NCBI GenBank assembly: GCA_018889975.1
Contig: CP076546.1
Span: 3,782,001 to 3,846,000 of the forward strand
Direction: 5' to 3'
DNA: 64,000 nt
Source of the DNA: Bacillus sp. NP157
GTDB lineage: Bacteria > Pseudomonadota > Gammaproteobacteria > Xanthomonadales > Rhodanobacteraceae
The notes beneath the pieces are model-generated. The model was not told the DNA's origin. It searched no databases and saw nothing but the letters and a program-made list of their open reading frames with translations. The position numbers and the translations under genes were made by a program. Of this stretch, positions 1 to 8,691 are shown piece by piece; position 1 is the first letter of the stretch; each line of letters begins with the position of its first letter.

Positions 1-25
1 GAACGGATCGCCCTGCCATGAGCGT

Positions 26-565
26 TCAGGCGGCGGCGCGCGGTGCCCGCGACACCTTGAAGGTGATCCACAGGGCCGAGAGCAGGAAGTAGAACCCGCC
101 GAAGGCGGCATACGGGGCGAGCTCGACGAGCCCCGGCGCCTGGCCGAACGCCTTCATCGAGAAGATGACGCCGGCGAGGGCCGACTGCGCGCCGCTGATC
201 ATCATGAACACCTGGCCGCCGAGCTTGCGGCGACGGATGCCTACCGCGAGCTGGAATACCCCAGCCGCCAAAGCCCACAGGCCGAACACCAGGACACCGC
301 CGGCATTGCCGTTGTTGGCGACGCCGATGGCCATGGCAACGGCGGCGATCGCGCTGGTGATGGCGTTGACCCGCTGGCCGGGGTTGGCCGCGAGGCCGCC
401 GCTGCGGCGGGCGTCGATCAGGTTGGCGAGGGCATCCCAAGCGGGATAGAGGACCAGCAGGGTGCCGGCCAGGAGGGGTGCGGCGGGCGCGTTCAGGACG
501 ACGATCGCGACCCAGGCGAAGGCGACGAGGGCGCGGAGGAAGTAGTAGTTCTTCAGGGAGGACAT
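26..565 (-). CDS. DUF308/HdeD-like membrane protein
   Basis: A 179-residue integral membrane protein with about six hydrophobic segments and short polar linkers, plus a cluster IRRRK near residue 110. Length and hydrophobic spacing resemble the DUF308/HdeD group of small inner-membrane proteins, whose biochemical role is mostly unknown. The ATG at 565 is preceded by AAGG. It is divergent from a TetR-type regulator, and the spacer holds two matching palindromic 16-mers, one before each gene, so repression by that regulator is likely. The family assignment rests on overall pattern and is moderate; the membrane location is clear. Confidence 0.65.
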   Translation of the reverse strand: MSSLKNYYFLRALVAFAWVAIVVLNAPAAPLLAGTLLVLYPAWDALANLIDARRSGGLAANPGQRVNAITSAIAAVAMAIGVANNGNAGGVLVFGLWALAAGVFQLAVGIRRRKLGGQVFMMISGAQSALAGVIFSMKAFGQAPGLVELAPYAAFGGFYFLLSALWITFKVSRAPRAAA

Positions 566-594
566 GGGGTTGGCCTTGGGGTGAGTGGTGTCAC

Positions 595-610
595 CCTACT
601 AGTTGGTAGG
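595..610. promoter_or_regulatory. Operator-like palindrome upstream of the DUF308-like gene
   Basis: CCTACTAGTTGGTAGG has 5-bp inverted arms (CCTAC/GTAGG) and lies about 30 bp upstream of the leftward membrane-protein gene. The 16-mer at 701-716 in front of the TetR gene matches it at 13 of 16 positions. Two copies flanking a divergent regulator spacer are typical of a TetR dimer site; binding itself is inferred. Confidence 0.55.
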
Positions 611-677
611 CTAGCGGTCAAGGGCTTTGGATCTGGTTTCGTTGGGTGGGTGGATGGGCTGGAAGGGTGAGGGGTGC

Positions 678-700
678 CATCGCGCGCGGGCGCGCTCCTA
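678..700 (-). repeat. REP element (single)
   Basis: Reverse complement reads TAGGAGCGCGCCCGCGCGCGATG, one base off the window's REP consensus GTAGGAGCGCGCCTGCGCGCGA. It can form a GCGCGC hairpin and abuts the regulator's operator-like site. Similar to the REP family known from Pseudomonas and xanthomonads. Confidence 0.7.
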
Positions 701-716
701 CCTATTGGGTGGTAGG
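697..716. promoter_or_regulatory. Operator-like palindrome at the TetR gene start
   Basis: CCTACCTATTGGGTGGTAGG has 6-bp arms (CCTACC/GGTAGG) ending 8 bp before the TetR ATG at 725. Its right 16 bases match the palindrome at 595-610. The position overlapping the start region suggests autorepression. Confidence 0.5.
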
Positions 717-724
717 ATTTGGGG

Positions 725-1300
725 ATGAGCACGCAGCAGAAACTGATCGATTCGGCCCGCTTCCTGATCCAGACCCGCGGATATAACGGCTTCAGCTATG
801 CCGACGTGGCCGAGGAAGTCCAGGTCCGCAAGGCGAGCATCCATCACCACTTCCCGGCCAAGGCGGACCTCGCCAGGGCGGTGGTGGAGGAATCGCGGAT
901 GGGCATCGTCGAGCACACCAGGGGGCTCGCCGACGGCAGCTTCGACCCGACCGAACAGCTGCGCTTCTACATCGGTTATTGGGAGAAGTGCATCGCCGAC
1001 GACACGGCGCCGTTCTGCGTCGCCGGCATGCTGGCGACGGAACTCCCCACCCTGCCCGCCGACCTCGCCGGGCACGTGCGCGCGCACTTCCGCGACCTCT
1101 CGGCGTGGCTCGAGATCGTGATGACCCGTGGCGCGGCGCTCGGCCAGTTCCACGTGCATGGCTCACCGCGCGAGGAAGCGGAAGCCTTCATGTCGACCAT
1201 CTATGGCGCGATGCTGACGGCCCGCGCGTTCGGCGATGCAGGTCGGTTCGCGACGATCGCCGAAGGCGCGCTGGCGAAACTGGTCCGCCAGCCGCGCTGA
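725..1300 (+). CDS. TetR/AcrR family transcriptional regulator
   Basis: About 191 residues. The N-terminal 45-50 residues form the TetR helix-turn-helix (LIDSARFLIQTRGYNGFSYADVAEEVQVRKASIHHHFPAK), with the hallmark recognition-helix end S-I-H-H-H-F. The rest is the helical ligand-binding and dimerisation domain. ATG at 725 is preferred over an in-frame TTG two codons earlier. It is divergent from the DUF308-like gene, with a palindromic site in front of each, so it probably represses itself and that neighbour. The ligand is unknown. Confidence 0.88.
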   Translation: MSTQQKLIDSARFLIQTRGYNGFSYADVAEEVQVRKASIHHHFPAKADLARAVVEESRMGIVEHTRGLADGSFDPTEQLRFYIGYWEKCIADDTAPFCVAGMLATELPTLPADLAGHVRAHFRDLSAWLEIVMTRGAALGQFHVHGSPREEAEAFMSTIYGAMLTARAFGDAGRFATIAEGALAKLVRQPR

Positions 1301-1333
1301 TCCCGGCTGCCGCGCGTTACGCGAGATGCCGGC

Positions 1334-1663
1334 TTAGCCCGGCATCATGTTCGCGTCCATGTGGTACATCACCCAGACCGACCCGACGATGGTGATCACC
1401 ACGATGATCGCCGTGAACAGGAACGAGAGCAGCGTCCAGCCGTCTTCGCTTTTTGCATCCACGTGCAGGAAGCACGCCACGTGGACCACGATCTGGGCGA
1501 GCGCGAAGGCGAAGATCGTTGCGATCGTCGCACTGGGGCTGTGCAGCACGCCGGCCATGACCAGCCAGAACGGGATGGCCGTCAGCACGATGGACAGCGT
1601 CGAACCGACCGCGAGGCTGCGTGCGCTGCCGTGGCGCTTGATTGTCGTGGCGGAAGCGGTCAC
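1334..1663 (-). CDS. cyoD: Cytochrome o ubiquinol oxidase subunit IV (CyoD)
   Basis: A 109-residue protein with three transmembrane segments, matching the usual CyoD length. It is the small accessory subunit that helps assemble the copper-B site of the cytochrome bo3 quinol oxidase. The motif FALAQIVVHVACFLH is typical of the family. The start is a GTG overlapping the cyoC stop codon (GTGA), the fourth gene of cyoABCD on the minus strand. A longer reading frame upstream would overlap most of the cyoC 3' end and is unlikely. No cyoE (haem O synthase) follows; the next gene is on the other strand. Confidence 0.92.
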   Translation of the reverse strand: MTASATTIKRHGSARSLAVGSTLSIVLTAIPFWLVMAGVLHSPSATIATIFAFALAQIVVHVACFLHVDAKSEDGWTLLSFLFTAIIVVITIVGSVWVMYHMDANMMPG

Positions 1664-2283
1664 CGGATGACTCCCAGCAGGTAGACGAAGGTAAAGACGC
1701 CGATCCATACGATGTCGAGGAAGTGCCAGAACATCGACAGGCACATCAGCCGGCGACGGTTGTCTTCGACGAGTCCGCGTTTGCCCACCTGCACCAGCAA
1801 CACCACCAGCCAGAGCAAGCCGAAGGCGACGTGCGCCCCGTGCGTGCCGACCAGGGTGAAGAAGCTGGAGAGGAAGGCGCTGCGATCCGGGCCCGCGCCT
1901 TCGGCGAGCAGGCTGGCGAACTCGTGCAACTCAACGCCGAGGAACACCGCACCGAGCACGCCGGTAACGGCCAGCCACGCCATCGTCGCGCGCTGCCGTC
2001 CCGCATCCATCGCCAGCATCGCGATGCCGAAGGTGATCGACGAGGCCAGCAACAGCCCGGTATTGACCGCGACGAGGGTGAGGTCGAACAACTGCTTCGG
2101 GCCTGGGCCGCCGGCATAGTTGCGACTCAACACGCCGTACACCGCGAAGAGCGAGGCGAAGATGAGCGCGTCGCTCATCAGGTAGATCCAGAAGCCGATC
2201 GATGTCGCGCCGCCGGCGGCGTGCTCGTCGGCCTGGCCATGCCAGGTGCGTACCGGCGCCGGTGCGGTGGTAGATAGCGTCAT
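1660..2283 (-). CDS. cyoC: Cytochrome o ubiquinol oxidase subunit III (CyoC)
   Basis: A 207-residue haem-copper oxidase subunit III with five predicted transmembrane segments, the bacterial quinol-oxidase length. Recognisable pieces are GFWIYLMSDALIFASLF near the N-terminus and GTHGAHVAFGLLWL near residue 150. It stabilises the catalytic subunit in the inner membrane. ATG at 2283 lies one base after the cyoB stop, with AGGAG inside the cyoB end, so translation is coupled. A longer N-terminal extension is possible in frame but would run into cyoB. Confidence 0.95.
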   Translation of the reverse strand: MTLSTTAPAPVRTWHGQADEHAAGGATSIGFWIYLMSDALIFASLFAVYGVLSRNYAGGPGPKQLFDLTLVAVNTGLLLASSITFGIAMLAMDAGRQRATMAWLAVTGVLGAVFLGVELHEFASLLAEGAGPDRSAFLSSFFTLVGTHGAHVAFGLLWLVVLLVQVGKRGLVEDNRRRLMCLSMFWHFLDIVWIGVFTFVYLLGVIR

Positions 2284-2284
2284 G

Positions 2285-4282
2285 TCAGGCTCCTGCCAGC
2301 GCGCGGGTCCGCTCGCCTTCGGTCGCTGCGACCTCGGCGGCGGTGAGGGTGAAATCACGGTGGTAGTTGAAGCTGTGCACGATCGAGACGAGCACCACGC
2401 CGGCGAACGATGCCGCGGCTAGCCACCACATGTACCAGACCATCGCGAAGCCGAGCACGGTGCAGAGCGCGGCGACGATCACGCCCACCCCGGTGTTCTT
2501 CGGCATGTGCACCGGCTGGAAGCCCGTGGTAGGCCGGGTGTAGCCGTGCTCCTTCATGTCCTGCCACGCATCCAGCTCGTACACCGTCGGGGTCAGTGCG
2601 AAGTTGTATGCGGGCGGCGGCGACGCCGTGCTCCACTCCAGCGTGCGGCCCTGCCAGGGATCGCCGGTGTGGTCGCGCAGCGCCTTGCGGCGGACGATGC
2701 CCATCACGATGCTCATCACGAAGCCGAGGATGCCGACGAGGATGATCACGGCACCGACGGCGGCGACGATGAAGTACGGCCGCAGCGACACGTCGTCGAG
2801 GTGATGGATGCGCCGTGGCACGCCCATCAGGCCGACCACGTAGATCGGCGTCCACGCCACCCAGTAGCCGACGACCCAGCCCCAGAAGGCGACCTTGCCC
2901 CAGAATTCATCGAGCTTGAAACCGAACGCCTTGGGGAACCAGTAGGTCATGCCGGCGAACAGGCCAAACACCACGCCACCGATGATCGTGTTGTGGAAGT
3001 GCGCGACGAGGAACAGGGAATTGTGCAGGACGAAGTCCGCGGCCGGCACCGCCAGCAGCACGCCGGTCATGCCGCCGACCACGAAGGTCAGCATGAAGGC
3101 CACCACCCACATCATCGGCAGCTCGAAGCGGATTTCGCCGCGGAACATCGTGAACAGCCAGTTGAACACCTTCGCCCCGGTGGGGATGGCGATCACCATC
3201 GTTGCGATGCCGAAGAACGAGTTCACCGAGGCGCCCGAGCCCATGGTGAAAAAGTGGTGCAACCAGACCAGGTACGACAGCAGGGTGATCACCACCGTGG
3301 CGTAAACCATCGAGCTGTAGCCGAACAGGCGCTTGCCGGTGAACGTGGAGGTGATCTCCGAGTAGATGCCGAACGCCGGTAGCACCAGTACGTACACCTC
3401 CGGGTGGCCCCAGATCCACACCATGTTCCAGTACATCATCGGGCTTCCGCCCAGGTCGTTGGTGAAGAAGTGCGTGCCCGCGTAACGATCGAGGATCAAC
3501 AGGAAGAACGCGGCGGTGAGCGCGGGGAAGATCGCGATGGCGAGGATGTTGCTGCACAGCGCCGTCCACGTGAACACCGGCATCTTCATCATGGTCATGC
3601 CAGGGGCACGCATCCTGATGATGGTCGCCACCATGTTGATCGCCGAGAGCGTCGTACCCACGCCTGCGATTTCCAGCGACCACAGGTAGTAGTCCACGCC
3701 GGAGTCGGGGCTGTATTGCAAGCCCGCGAGCGGCGCGTACGAGAGCCAACCCGTCCGGGCGAACTCGCCGACGAACAGCGACACCATCGTCAACACGGCA
3801 CCGGATGCGGTGAGCCAGAAACTCAGGTTGTTGAGGTACGGGAAGGCGACATCGCGCGCACCGATCTGCAGCGGCATGACGAAGTTCACCAGGCCAACCA
3901 CCAGCGGGATCGCCACGAAGAAGATCATGATCGTGCCGTGCGCGGTGAAGATCTGGTCGTAGTGGTGCGCGGCGAGGTAGCCCTGGTTGGCGCCGAAGGC
4001 GACCGCCTGCTGTGCGCGCATCATCAGTGCGTCGGAGAAGCCACGCAGCAGCATGATGATCGCCAGCACCACGTACATGATGCCGATCTTCTTGTGGTCG
4101 ACGCTCGTCAGCCATTCGCGCCACAGCCAGCCCCAGCGCTTCAGCCAGGTCAGCGCGACGACCACGGCGAGGCCGAGCACGGCGACCGTGATGAAGGTAC
4201 CGACGAGGATCGGCTCGTGGAGTGGGATGGCGTCGAGCGTGAGTCGCCCGAGCAGCCCGTTGGGAGAGCTTGCAGCTTGCAT
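2285..4282 (-). CDS. cyoB: Cytochrome o ubiquinol oxidase subunit I (CyoB)
   Basis: The 665-residue catalytic subunit of cytochrome bo3, which oxidises ubiquinol, reduces O2 to water and pumps protons. The low-spin haem ligand lies in FTAHGTIM; the copper-B and Tyr cross-link region is [19 protein letters not shown]; the two copper-B histidines are in VWLHHFF; and VAHFHNTI holds the haem O and low-spin haem ligands. [10 protein letters not shown] near residue 80 corresponds to the quinol-site Arg/Asp region of E. coli CyoB. Length and the roughly 15-helix pattern are normal. It lies 69 bp after cyoA and is coupled to cyoC. Confidence 0.97.
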   Translation of the reverse strand: MQAASSPNGLLGRLTLDAIPLHEPILVGTFITVAVLGLAVVVALTWLKRWGWLWREWLTSVDHKKIGIMYVVLAIIMLLRGFSDALMMRAQQAVAFGANQGYLAAHHYDQIFTAHGTIMIFFVAIPLVVGLVNFVMPLQIGARDVAFPYLNNLSFWLTASGAVLTMVSLFVGEFARTGWLSYAPLAGLQYSPDSGVDYYLWSLEIAGVGTTLSAINMVATIIRMRAPGMTMMKMPVFTWTALCSNILAIAIFPALTAAFFLLILDRYAGTHFFTNDLGGSPMMYWNMVWIWGHPEVYVLVLPAFGIYSEITSTFTGKRLFGYSSMVYATVVITLLSYLVWLHHFFTMGSGASVNSFFGIATMVIAIPTGAKVFNWLFTMFRGEIRFELPMMWVVAFMLTFVVGGMTGVLLAVPAADFVLHNSLFLVAHFHNTIIGGVVFGLFAGMTYWFPKAFGFKLDEFWGKVAFWGWVVGYWVAWTPIYVVGLMGVPRRIHHLDDVSLRPYFIVAAVGAVIILVGILGFVMSIVMGIVRRKALRDHTGDPWQGRTLEWSTASPPPAYNFALTPTVYELDAWQDMKEHGYTRPTTGFQPVHMPKNTGVGVIVAALCTVLGFAMVWYMWWLAAASFAGVVLVSIVHSFNYHRDFTLTAAEVAATEGERTRALAGA

Positions 4283-4351
4283 GGTCTGTCCGTGGTCAGG
4301 GGCCGCGGGCGCGCGCGGCGCCAGCGCTGGGAAAGGGAAGAGGGCGTGGCA

Positions 4352-5383
4352 TCAGTGGGCCGCGTGCGCGGCGTCACCCATCGGCGCGTCCGCCATCGGC
4401 ATGGGCATAGGCATCGGCATCGCCGCATGCCCGGCGCCATCCTTCGTCGCGTCGAGGCGCATCAGCTCGTTCTTGCATGGCGTGCCGGGGGCGACGCAGA
4501 GATTCAGTGCACGCTGGAACAGATCGGTGGAGACCTGGCCAAAGTGCATCACCGGGACCTTTTCGCTCGGCGCGTCCAGCGCGAGGTAGCGTTCGGTCGA
4601 CAGCGCGTCCGGCGATGCCTTGACGCGGGCGATCCACTGGTCGAAGCCGGCCTGGTCCATGCCGTGCAGCCGGAAACGCATGTCCGTATAGCCCGCACCG
4701 GTGTAGTTGCCGGAGTAGCCCCAGCTGTCGCCGGGCTGGTTCAACACCGCGTGCAACATCGACTGCATGCCGGGCATCGCGTAGATCATGCCGGCCAGGG
4801 TTGGCGCGTAGAACGTGTTCATCTGGCTGGTCGAGGTGATCGTGAAGCGCACCGGGACGTCGACCGGCAGGGCCAGCTCATTGACCGTCGCGACGCCCTG
4901 GCCGGGATAGATGAACAGCCACTTCCAGTCCATCGCGACGACCTGGATATCCAGCGGCTTCGTACCGGCCGGGATCGGCCGGCCTTCGCTGATGCGATCC
5001 AGCGGCCTGAACGGATCCAGCGTATGCGTCGTAACCCAGGTGATCGCGCCGAGGATGCCGATGATCACCAGCGGGATCGTCCACACGACCAACTCGATGC
5101 GGGTCGAATGAGTGAAGCCCGGATCGTAGGCGCTTGGGTTGCGACCCTTGCGATAGCGCAGGGCGAAGGCCACCGTCATCGCCAGCACCGGCACGATGAC
5201 CAGGAGCATCAAGCCCGTGGCGACGAGGATGAGGTTGCGTTCGCGGAGGGCGATGTCCCCGGTGGGATTCATCACCACCATGTCGCAACCCGCGAGGAAG
5301 GGGAGCACGGCCGCCGCAGCAGCGCGTCTTGCCCATTTTGTGGCGAAAGATTGACCGGTCATGAGGGGCAAGGCTAGGCCCAT
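4352..5383 (-). CDS. cyoA: Cytochrome o ubiquinol oxidase subunit II (CyoA) with Met-rich tail
   Basis: About 343 residues. A lipoprotein signal ends in the lipobox LAGC, followed by two transmembrane helices and a cupredoxin-like periplasmic domain (MNTFYAPTLAGMIYAMPGMQ) without the CuA ligands, as expected for a quinol oxidase. The start is uncertain: ATG 5383 has a G-rich stretch upstream, ATG 5362 gives a shorter signal peptide. The C-terminus ends in an unusual tail of four or more Met-Pro repeats plus His residues, encoded by a near-perfect hexamer repeat around 4390-4430. It is the first gene of cyoABCD. Confidence 0.93.
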   Translation of the reverse strand: MGLALPLMTGQSFATKWARRAAAAAVLPFLAGCDMVVMNPTGDIALRERNLILVATGLMLLVIVPVLAMTVAFALRYRKGRNPSAYDPGFTHSTRIELVVWTIPLVIIGILGAITWVTTHTLDPFRPLDRISEGRPIPAGTKPLDIQVVAMDWKWLFIYPGQGVATVNELALPVDVPVRFTITSTSQMNTFYAPTLAGMIYAMPGMQSMLHAVLNQPGDSWGYSGNYTGAGYTDMRFRLHGMDQAGFDQWIARVKASPDALSTERYLALDAPSEKVPVMHFGQVSTDLFQRALNLCVAPGTPCKNELMRLDATKDGAGHAAMPMPMPMPMADAPMGDAAHAAH

Positions 5384-5401
5384 GCCCCCCAAGCGGTTTT
5401 G

Positions 5402-5415
5402 ATCCTGCGCAGGAT
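5402..5415. promoter_or_regulatory. Perfect 14-bp palindrome upstream of cyoA
   Basis: ATCCTGCGCAGGAT is a perfect palindrome about 20 bp upstream of the cyoA start, in the 70-bp gap between the tolC-like 3' end and cyoA. Position and symmetry suit an operator for the cyo operon; the binding protein is unknown. Confidence 0.4.
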
Positions 5416-5454
5416 TCGACGCGTGCTCGCCGCCTGCGTCGTCCTGTCACGTCA

Positions 5455-6813
5455 TTACTGCAACAACCGATTGATGTCCTCCACATCCTTCAACTGCGCC
5501 GTACCCACCGTCCGCTTCAGCAACAACTTGTTGAGGATGAACTGGTGCCTCAGCGCCGTGTACTGGTTACGCACCTCGGCAAGGATCTGGATCGCAACCA
5601 CCACGTTGGTCAGGCTCTGCGTGCCGATGTCGTAACCGGCGCGCAGCGACGCCAGCGACTTCTTCGCCGCATCCACCGCATCACGCGCATCGCTCACCTG
5701 CCCGACACCAGCGGTGACCAGGTTGAAGTAGTTGACCGCGTTGCGCGCCGTCTGCCGGCGCAGCGTTTCCAGGTCGCTCTGGTCTTCGTCACGCTGGTGC
5801 AGCGCCTGGCGTACCTGCGACTGGGTCAGGCCACCGCTGAACAACGGCACCGACAACACCAGGCCGACGGTGGTACTGCCCGGGCCGTAACCGGCACCGC
5901 CGCGATACGCGTTCGACCACGCACCGAGTTTGTCGTAGCCCACGGAGAGGTTGATCGTCGGCAGGTGGCCGCTGCGTGCCGCGTTCACCGAGTGTTCGTC
6001 GGCGCTCACCAGGTGCGTGGCAGCGACGACATCGGGATTCGTGTGCATCGCCTCCTCCACCCATGCGTTCGCATCGTTGGGCGAAGGCGGATCGAGTGGC
6101 ATGTCGTCGCGCAGTGTCTTCAGCGTGCCGGGTTCCTTGCCGGTCAGCTGCTGCAGCGCGCGGCGCGCGTCCTTCAATGCGTTCTCCGCATCCACGCGCG
6201 ACGACTTGATGAACAGGTAATACGCGCGTGACTGGGTCAGGTCGGCCTGCGGGGCGAGGCCCTTGTCGTTCAACACCGTCGCCTGGTCGTACTGCTGCTT
6301 GTACGCGTCTTCATAGGATTTGAAGACTTCGAGCTGGTCCTGCGCCACCAGTACGTTGAAGTAGGCCGTGGCGGAACGGACATAGAGATCCTGCAGCTCG
6401 CCTTCGTAGGTCGCGTCCTGCGACGCGGCCGTCTGCTTCGCCTGGCGTTCGCGCGCGAACTTCGACAGGTCGACCACGGTCTGGTCGAGGTTGAGGGTCA
6501 GGTCGCGCTGGCGGCTGTGCCCATCGGTCGTGTTCGTGTTCGGCGTGCCGTCGCTGTTCGTCGCGCCCGAGTAAGCCGGGTGGAACTGCTGCAGGCTGAG
6601 GCCGGCGTTCAACTGCGGCAGCAAGGCGGCCCGAGCCTGCGGCACGCCTTCGGCCACCACCAGCCGCCGCGCATCCGCGCTGGCCAGCACCGGGTCGTTG
6701 GCGACTGCTTCGCGATAGATGTCCATCAGGTCTTCGGCGCTCGCCACGGCGGGAAGGCCGCCGGCCAGGGCCAGCAAACCGGAGAGACAGGCCGAGAGGG
6801 TTTTCGTTTGCAT
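5455..6813 (-). CDS. tolC: TolC family outer membrane protein
   Basis: A 452-residue outer-membrane efflux channel subunit. It has a Sec signal peptide (cleavage near VASA-ED), then DLMDIYREAVANDPVLASA, the usual TolC N-terminus, followed by two repeats of long helices and short beta-strands. It is the trimeric exit duct for type I secretion and tripartite drug efflux. ATG at 6813 has AGGGA upstream; a longer frame to 6867 lacks a signal peptide at its front. No inner-membrane pump gene is adjacent, as for many stand-alone tolC genes. It lies directly upstream of cyoA on the same strand. Confidence 0.9.
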   Translation of the reverse strand: MQTKTLSACLSGLLALAGGLPAVASAEDLMDIYREAVANDPVLASADARRLVVAEGVPQARAALLPQLNAGLSLQQFHPAYSGATNSDGTPNTNTTDGHSRQRDLTLNLDQTVVDLSKFARERQAKQTAASQDATYEGELQDLYVRSATAYFNVLVAQDQLEVFKSYEDAYKQQYDQATVLNDKGLAPQADLTQSRAYYLFIKSSRVDAENALKDARRALQQLTGKEPGTLKTLRDDMPLDPPSPNDANAWVEEAMHTNPDVVAATHLVSADEHSVNAARSGHLPTINLSVGYDKLGAWSNAYRGGAGYGPGSTTVGLVLSVPLFSGGLTQSQVRQALHQRDEDQSDLETLRRQTARNAVNYFNLVTAGVGQVSDARDAVDAAKKSLASLRAGYDIGTQSLTNVVVAIQILAEVRNQYTALRHQFILNKLLLKRTVGTAQLKDVEDINRLLQ

Positions 6814-7061
6814 GGGTGTTCCCTGGACGCACGGAGGCTTCCCGGCGGGGAGCAACTCCCGTGCCACGTCGAGGGGCGCGGCGTAGGCCGCTGTTTCTTA
6901 GAGTGTTTATCGGCAGGCCCTGGACCGGGCCAGCGGTGCTGGGCGTGTCCGCGGACAGGCCGGGGCGGACAACGGCGGTCACCGCCCGTTCGGGCCCGCC
7001 GCCATCGACGCCTGCAGGCGGGCCCCGCGGGAGCGGATCCCGCGAGGCCGGCCGTGGGCTG

Positions 7062-7796
7062 TTACCAGGGCAGGGTCTTGCCCAGGTAGGTGAACGTGCC
7101 CGAAGGGCCGTTCGCGTCGAGCAGCGCCATCTGCACGCTCGACTTCGCACCGGTCGGCACGTCGATCTCGCCGTGACCGCCGTTCATTTCGGTCTGCACG
7201 TAGCCCGGGTGGATCGCATTGACCTTCACCGGCGTATCGCGCAGCTCATAGGCGAGGTGGATGGTCCACGCATTCACCGCGGTCTTCGACACGTTATAGG
7301 CCGGGATCTTGAAGCCGTAGATCGACGAGGACGGATCCAGGTGCATCGCGATCGAGCCGAGCTGGCTGGACACGTTGACGATGCGGCCGGCCGGCGAGGC
7401 CTTGATCAGCGGCAGGAAGGCCTGGGTGACTTCGACCACCGCGAACAGGTTGGTGTCGAACGTGGTGCGCCAGGTTTCGATCGACTGCTCGGACGGCTTC
7501 TTGTCCAGCGCGTCGACGAGGATGCCCGCGTTGTTCACCAGGATGTCGAGGCGGCCATAGGTGTCGGCGACCGTCTTCGCCGCCGCGGCGATCGATGCCG
7601 GGTCGGTCACGTCCAGCACGATCGGCTCGACCGGCAGGCCTTCGTCCTGCAGCTTCTTCGCCGCTTCCTTCGTGCGCGCGGCATCGCGGCCGGCAAGCAG
7701 GGTCTTGATGCCGGTGGCGGCCAGCTGGCGGACGGTTTCCAGGCCGATACCACGGGTCGCGCCGGTGACCAGGGCCACCTTCTGTGCGTCGTTCAT
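7062..7796 (-). CDS. Short-chain dehydrogenase/reductase
   Basis: A 244-residue classical SDR. The NAD(P)-binding motif TGATRGIG is near residue 10, the structural NNAG motif near residue 90, the catalytic Ser in NVSSQLGS, and a Tyr-x3-Lys (YNVSK) near residue 160. An Arg in AGRDAAR after the second strand suggests NADPH preference. The C-terminal part is the usual substrate loop. ATG at 7796 matches the family start; upstream in-frame codons would give an atypical extension. The substrate cannot be told from sequence; carbonyl reductase-like enzymes are closest. Confidence 0.88.
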   Translation of the reverse strand: MNDAQKVALVTGATRGIGLETVRQLAATGIKTLLAGRDAARTKEAAKKLQDEGLPVEPIVLDVTDPASIAAAAKTVADTYGRLDILVNNAGILVDALDKKPSEQSIETWRTTFDTNLFAVVEVTQAFLPLIKASPAGRIVNVSSQLGSIAMHLDPSSSIYGFKIPAYNVSKTAVNAWTIHLAYELRDTPVKVNAIHPGYVQTEMNGGHGEIDVPTGAKSSVQMALLDANGPSGTFTYLGKTLPW

Positions 7797-7986
7797 TGCT
7801 GTGTATCTCCCAAGCAGTGGTGAGCGGATCGAATCGTTGCCTTCGACCTGAGGGCATCGCTGGTGCATCACAACCGTCGCGATGGCATTCGCTGTCCACC
7901 GCGGCGGGGGCATGGCCGTTAGCAGCGTGGCAGCGGCCCCCGCGCCGCGCCGCATCCCTTCGTCGACCACCGCCAGAACCCACCCC

Positions 7987-8661
7987 ATGCCACGCATCCC
8001 CCAGCGCGCCCTTACCCACGCCGCCATCTATGTCGGCCTGCTCGTCGCGGGCTGCGCCAGCAACCGCATGCTGCCGCTGAAGCCGGCACCGGATACGCCC
8101 GTCGACCTCAGCGGCCAGTGGCAGCTCGACCCCTCGCGCAGCCAGGATCCGTCGACCGCCGGGAACACCTCCGCTGGCGGTGTCGGTGGCGGCCATCACG
8201 GGCATGGGGGCCACGGCGGCGGCGGGATGGGCGGTGGCGGGTTCGGCGGCGGTGGTGGTGGCGGAATGGCGGGTGGCGGTGGCATGGGCGGCGGTGGCGG
8301 TGGCCAGCACGGCCATGGTGGTGGCGGTCCCGACGGCAGCACGCGCCAGCTCGCATGGCCGGTCAGCATGACGATCAGCCAGGACGCCACGACCCTGCAC
8401 ATGGTCAACGACGGCGTCCACCGCGACCTGCCGCTGGTATCGCAGCCCGCGAAGGATGCGCACGGCATCGCCACCGGTTGGTACGACAGCGAGTTCGTCG
8501 TCGAGTCCGGCGGCGACGGCCGCATGCAGGTCACCCAGCGTTACTCGCTGTCGCCGGATCGGCACCAGCTTTCCGTACGGACCGAGATTGGTTCGAAGCA
8601 GCGTTCCGAACCGGTCACGGTGTGGCGGGTGTTCAACCGGGTGACGCCGGACGCCCACTGA
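7987..8661 (+). CDS. Gly/His-rich putative lipoprotein
   Basis: A 224-residue protein with a signal peptide and lipobox LVAGC near residue 23. A PVDLSGQWQLDPSRS segment follows, then a roughly 50-residue low-complexity stretch of Gly with His and Met (HHGHGGHGGGGMGG and similar). The C-terminal 100 residues look like an ordered beta-rich domain (WPVSMTISQDATTLHMVNDG...). The LSGxWxLDPxxS pattern recurs in envelope proteins of this bacterial group. The Gly/His/Met run could bind metal or serve as a flexible linker. No function is known to me. An upstream ATG at 7882 lacks the signal peptide at its front. Confidence 0.75.
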   Translation: MPRIPQRALTHAAIYVGLLVAGCASNRMLPLKPAPDTPVDLSGQWQLDPSRSQDPSTAGNTSAGGVGGGHHGHGGHGGGGMGGGGFGGGGGGGMAGGGGMGGGGGGQHGHGGGGPDGSTRQLAWPVSMTISQDATTLHMVNDGVHRDLPLVSQPAKDAHGIATGWYDSEFVVESGGDGRMQVTQRYSLSPDRHQLSVRTEIGSKQRSEPVTVWRVFNRVTPDAH

Positions 8662-8691
8662 CGCCGCGCCCGCGGGCGCTGCACGCACTCG

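Noticed and set aside
3404-5377. Open frame of about 657 codons on the plus strand
   Set aside because: Antisense of cyoA and cyoB; composition rich in Arg, His, Asp, Glu and Gln and devoid of domain motifs.
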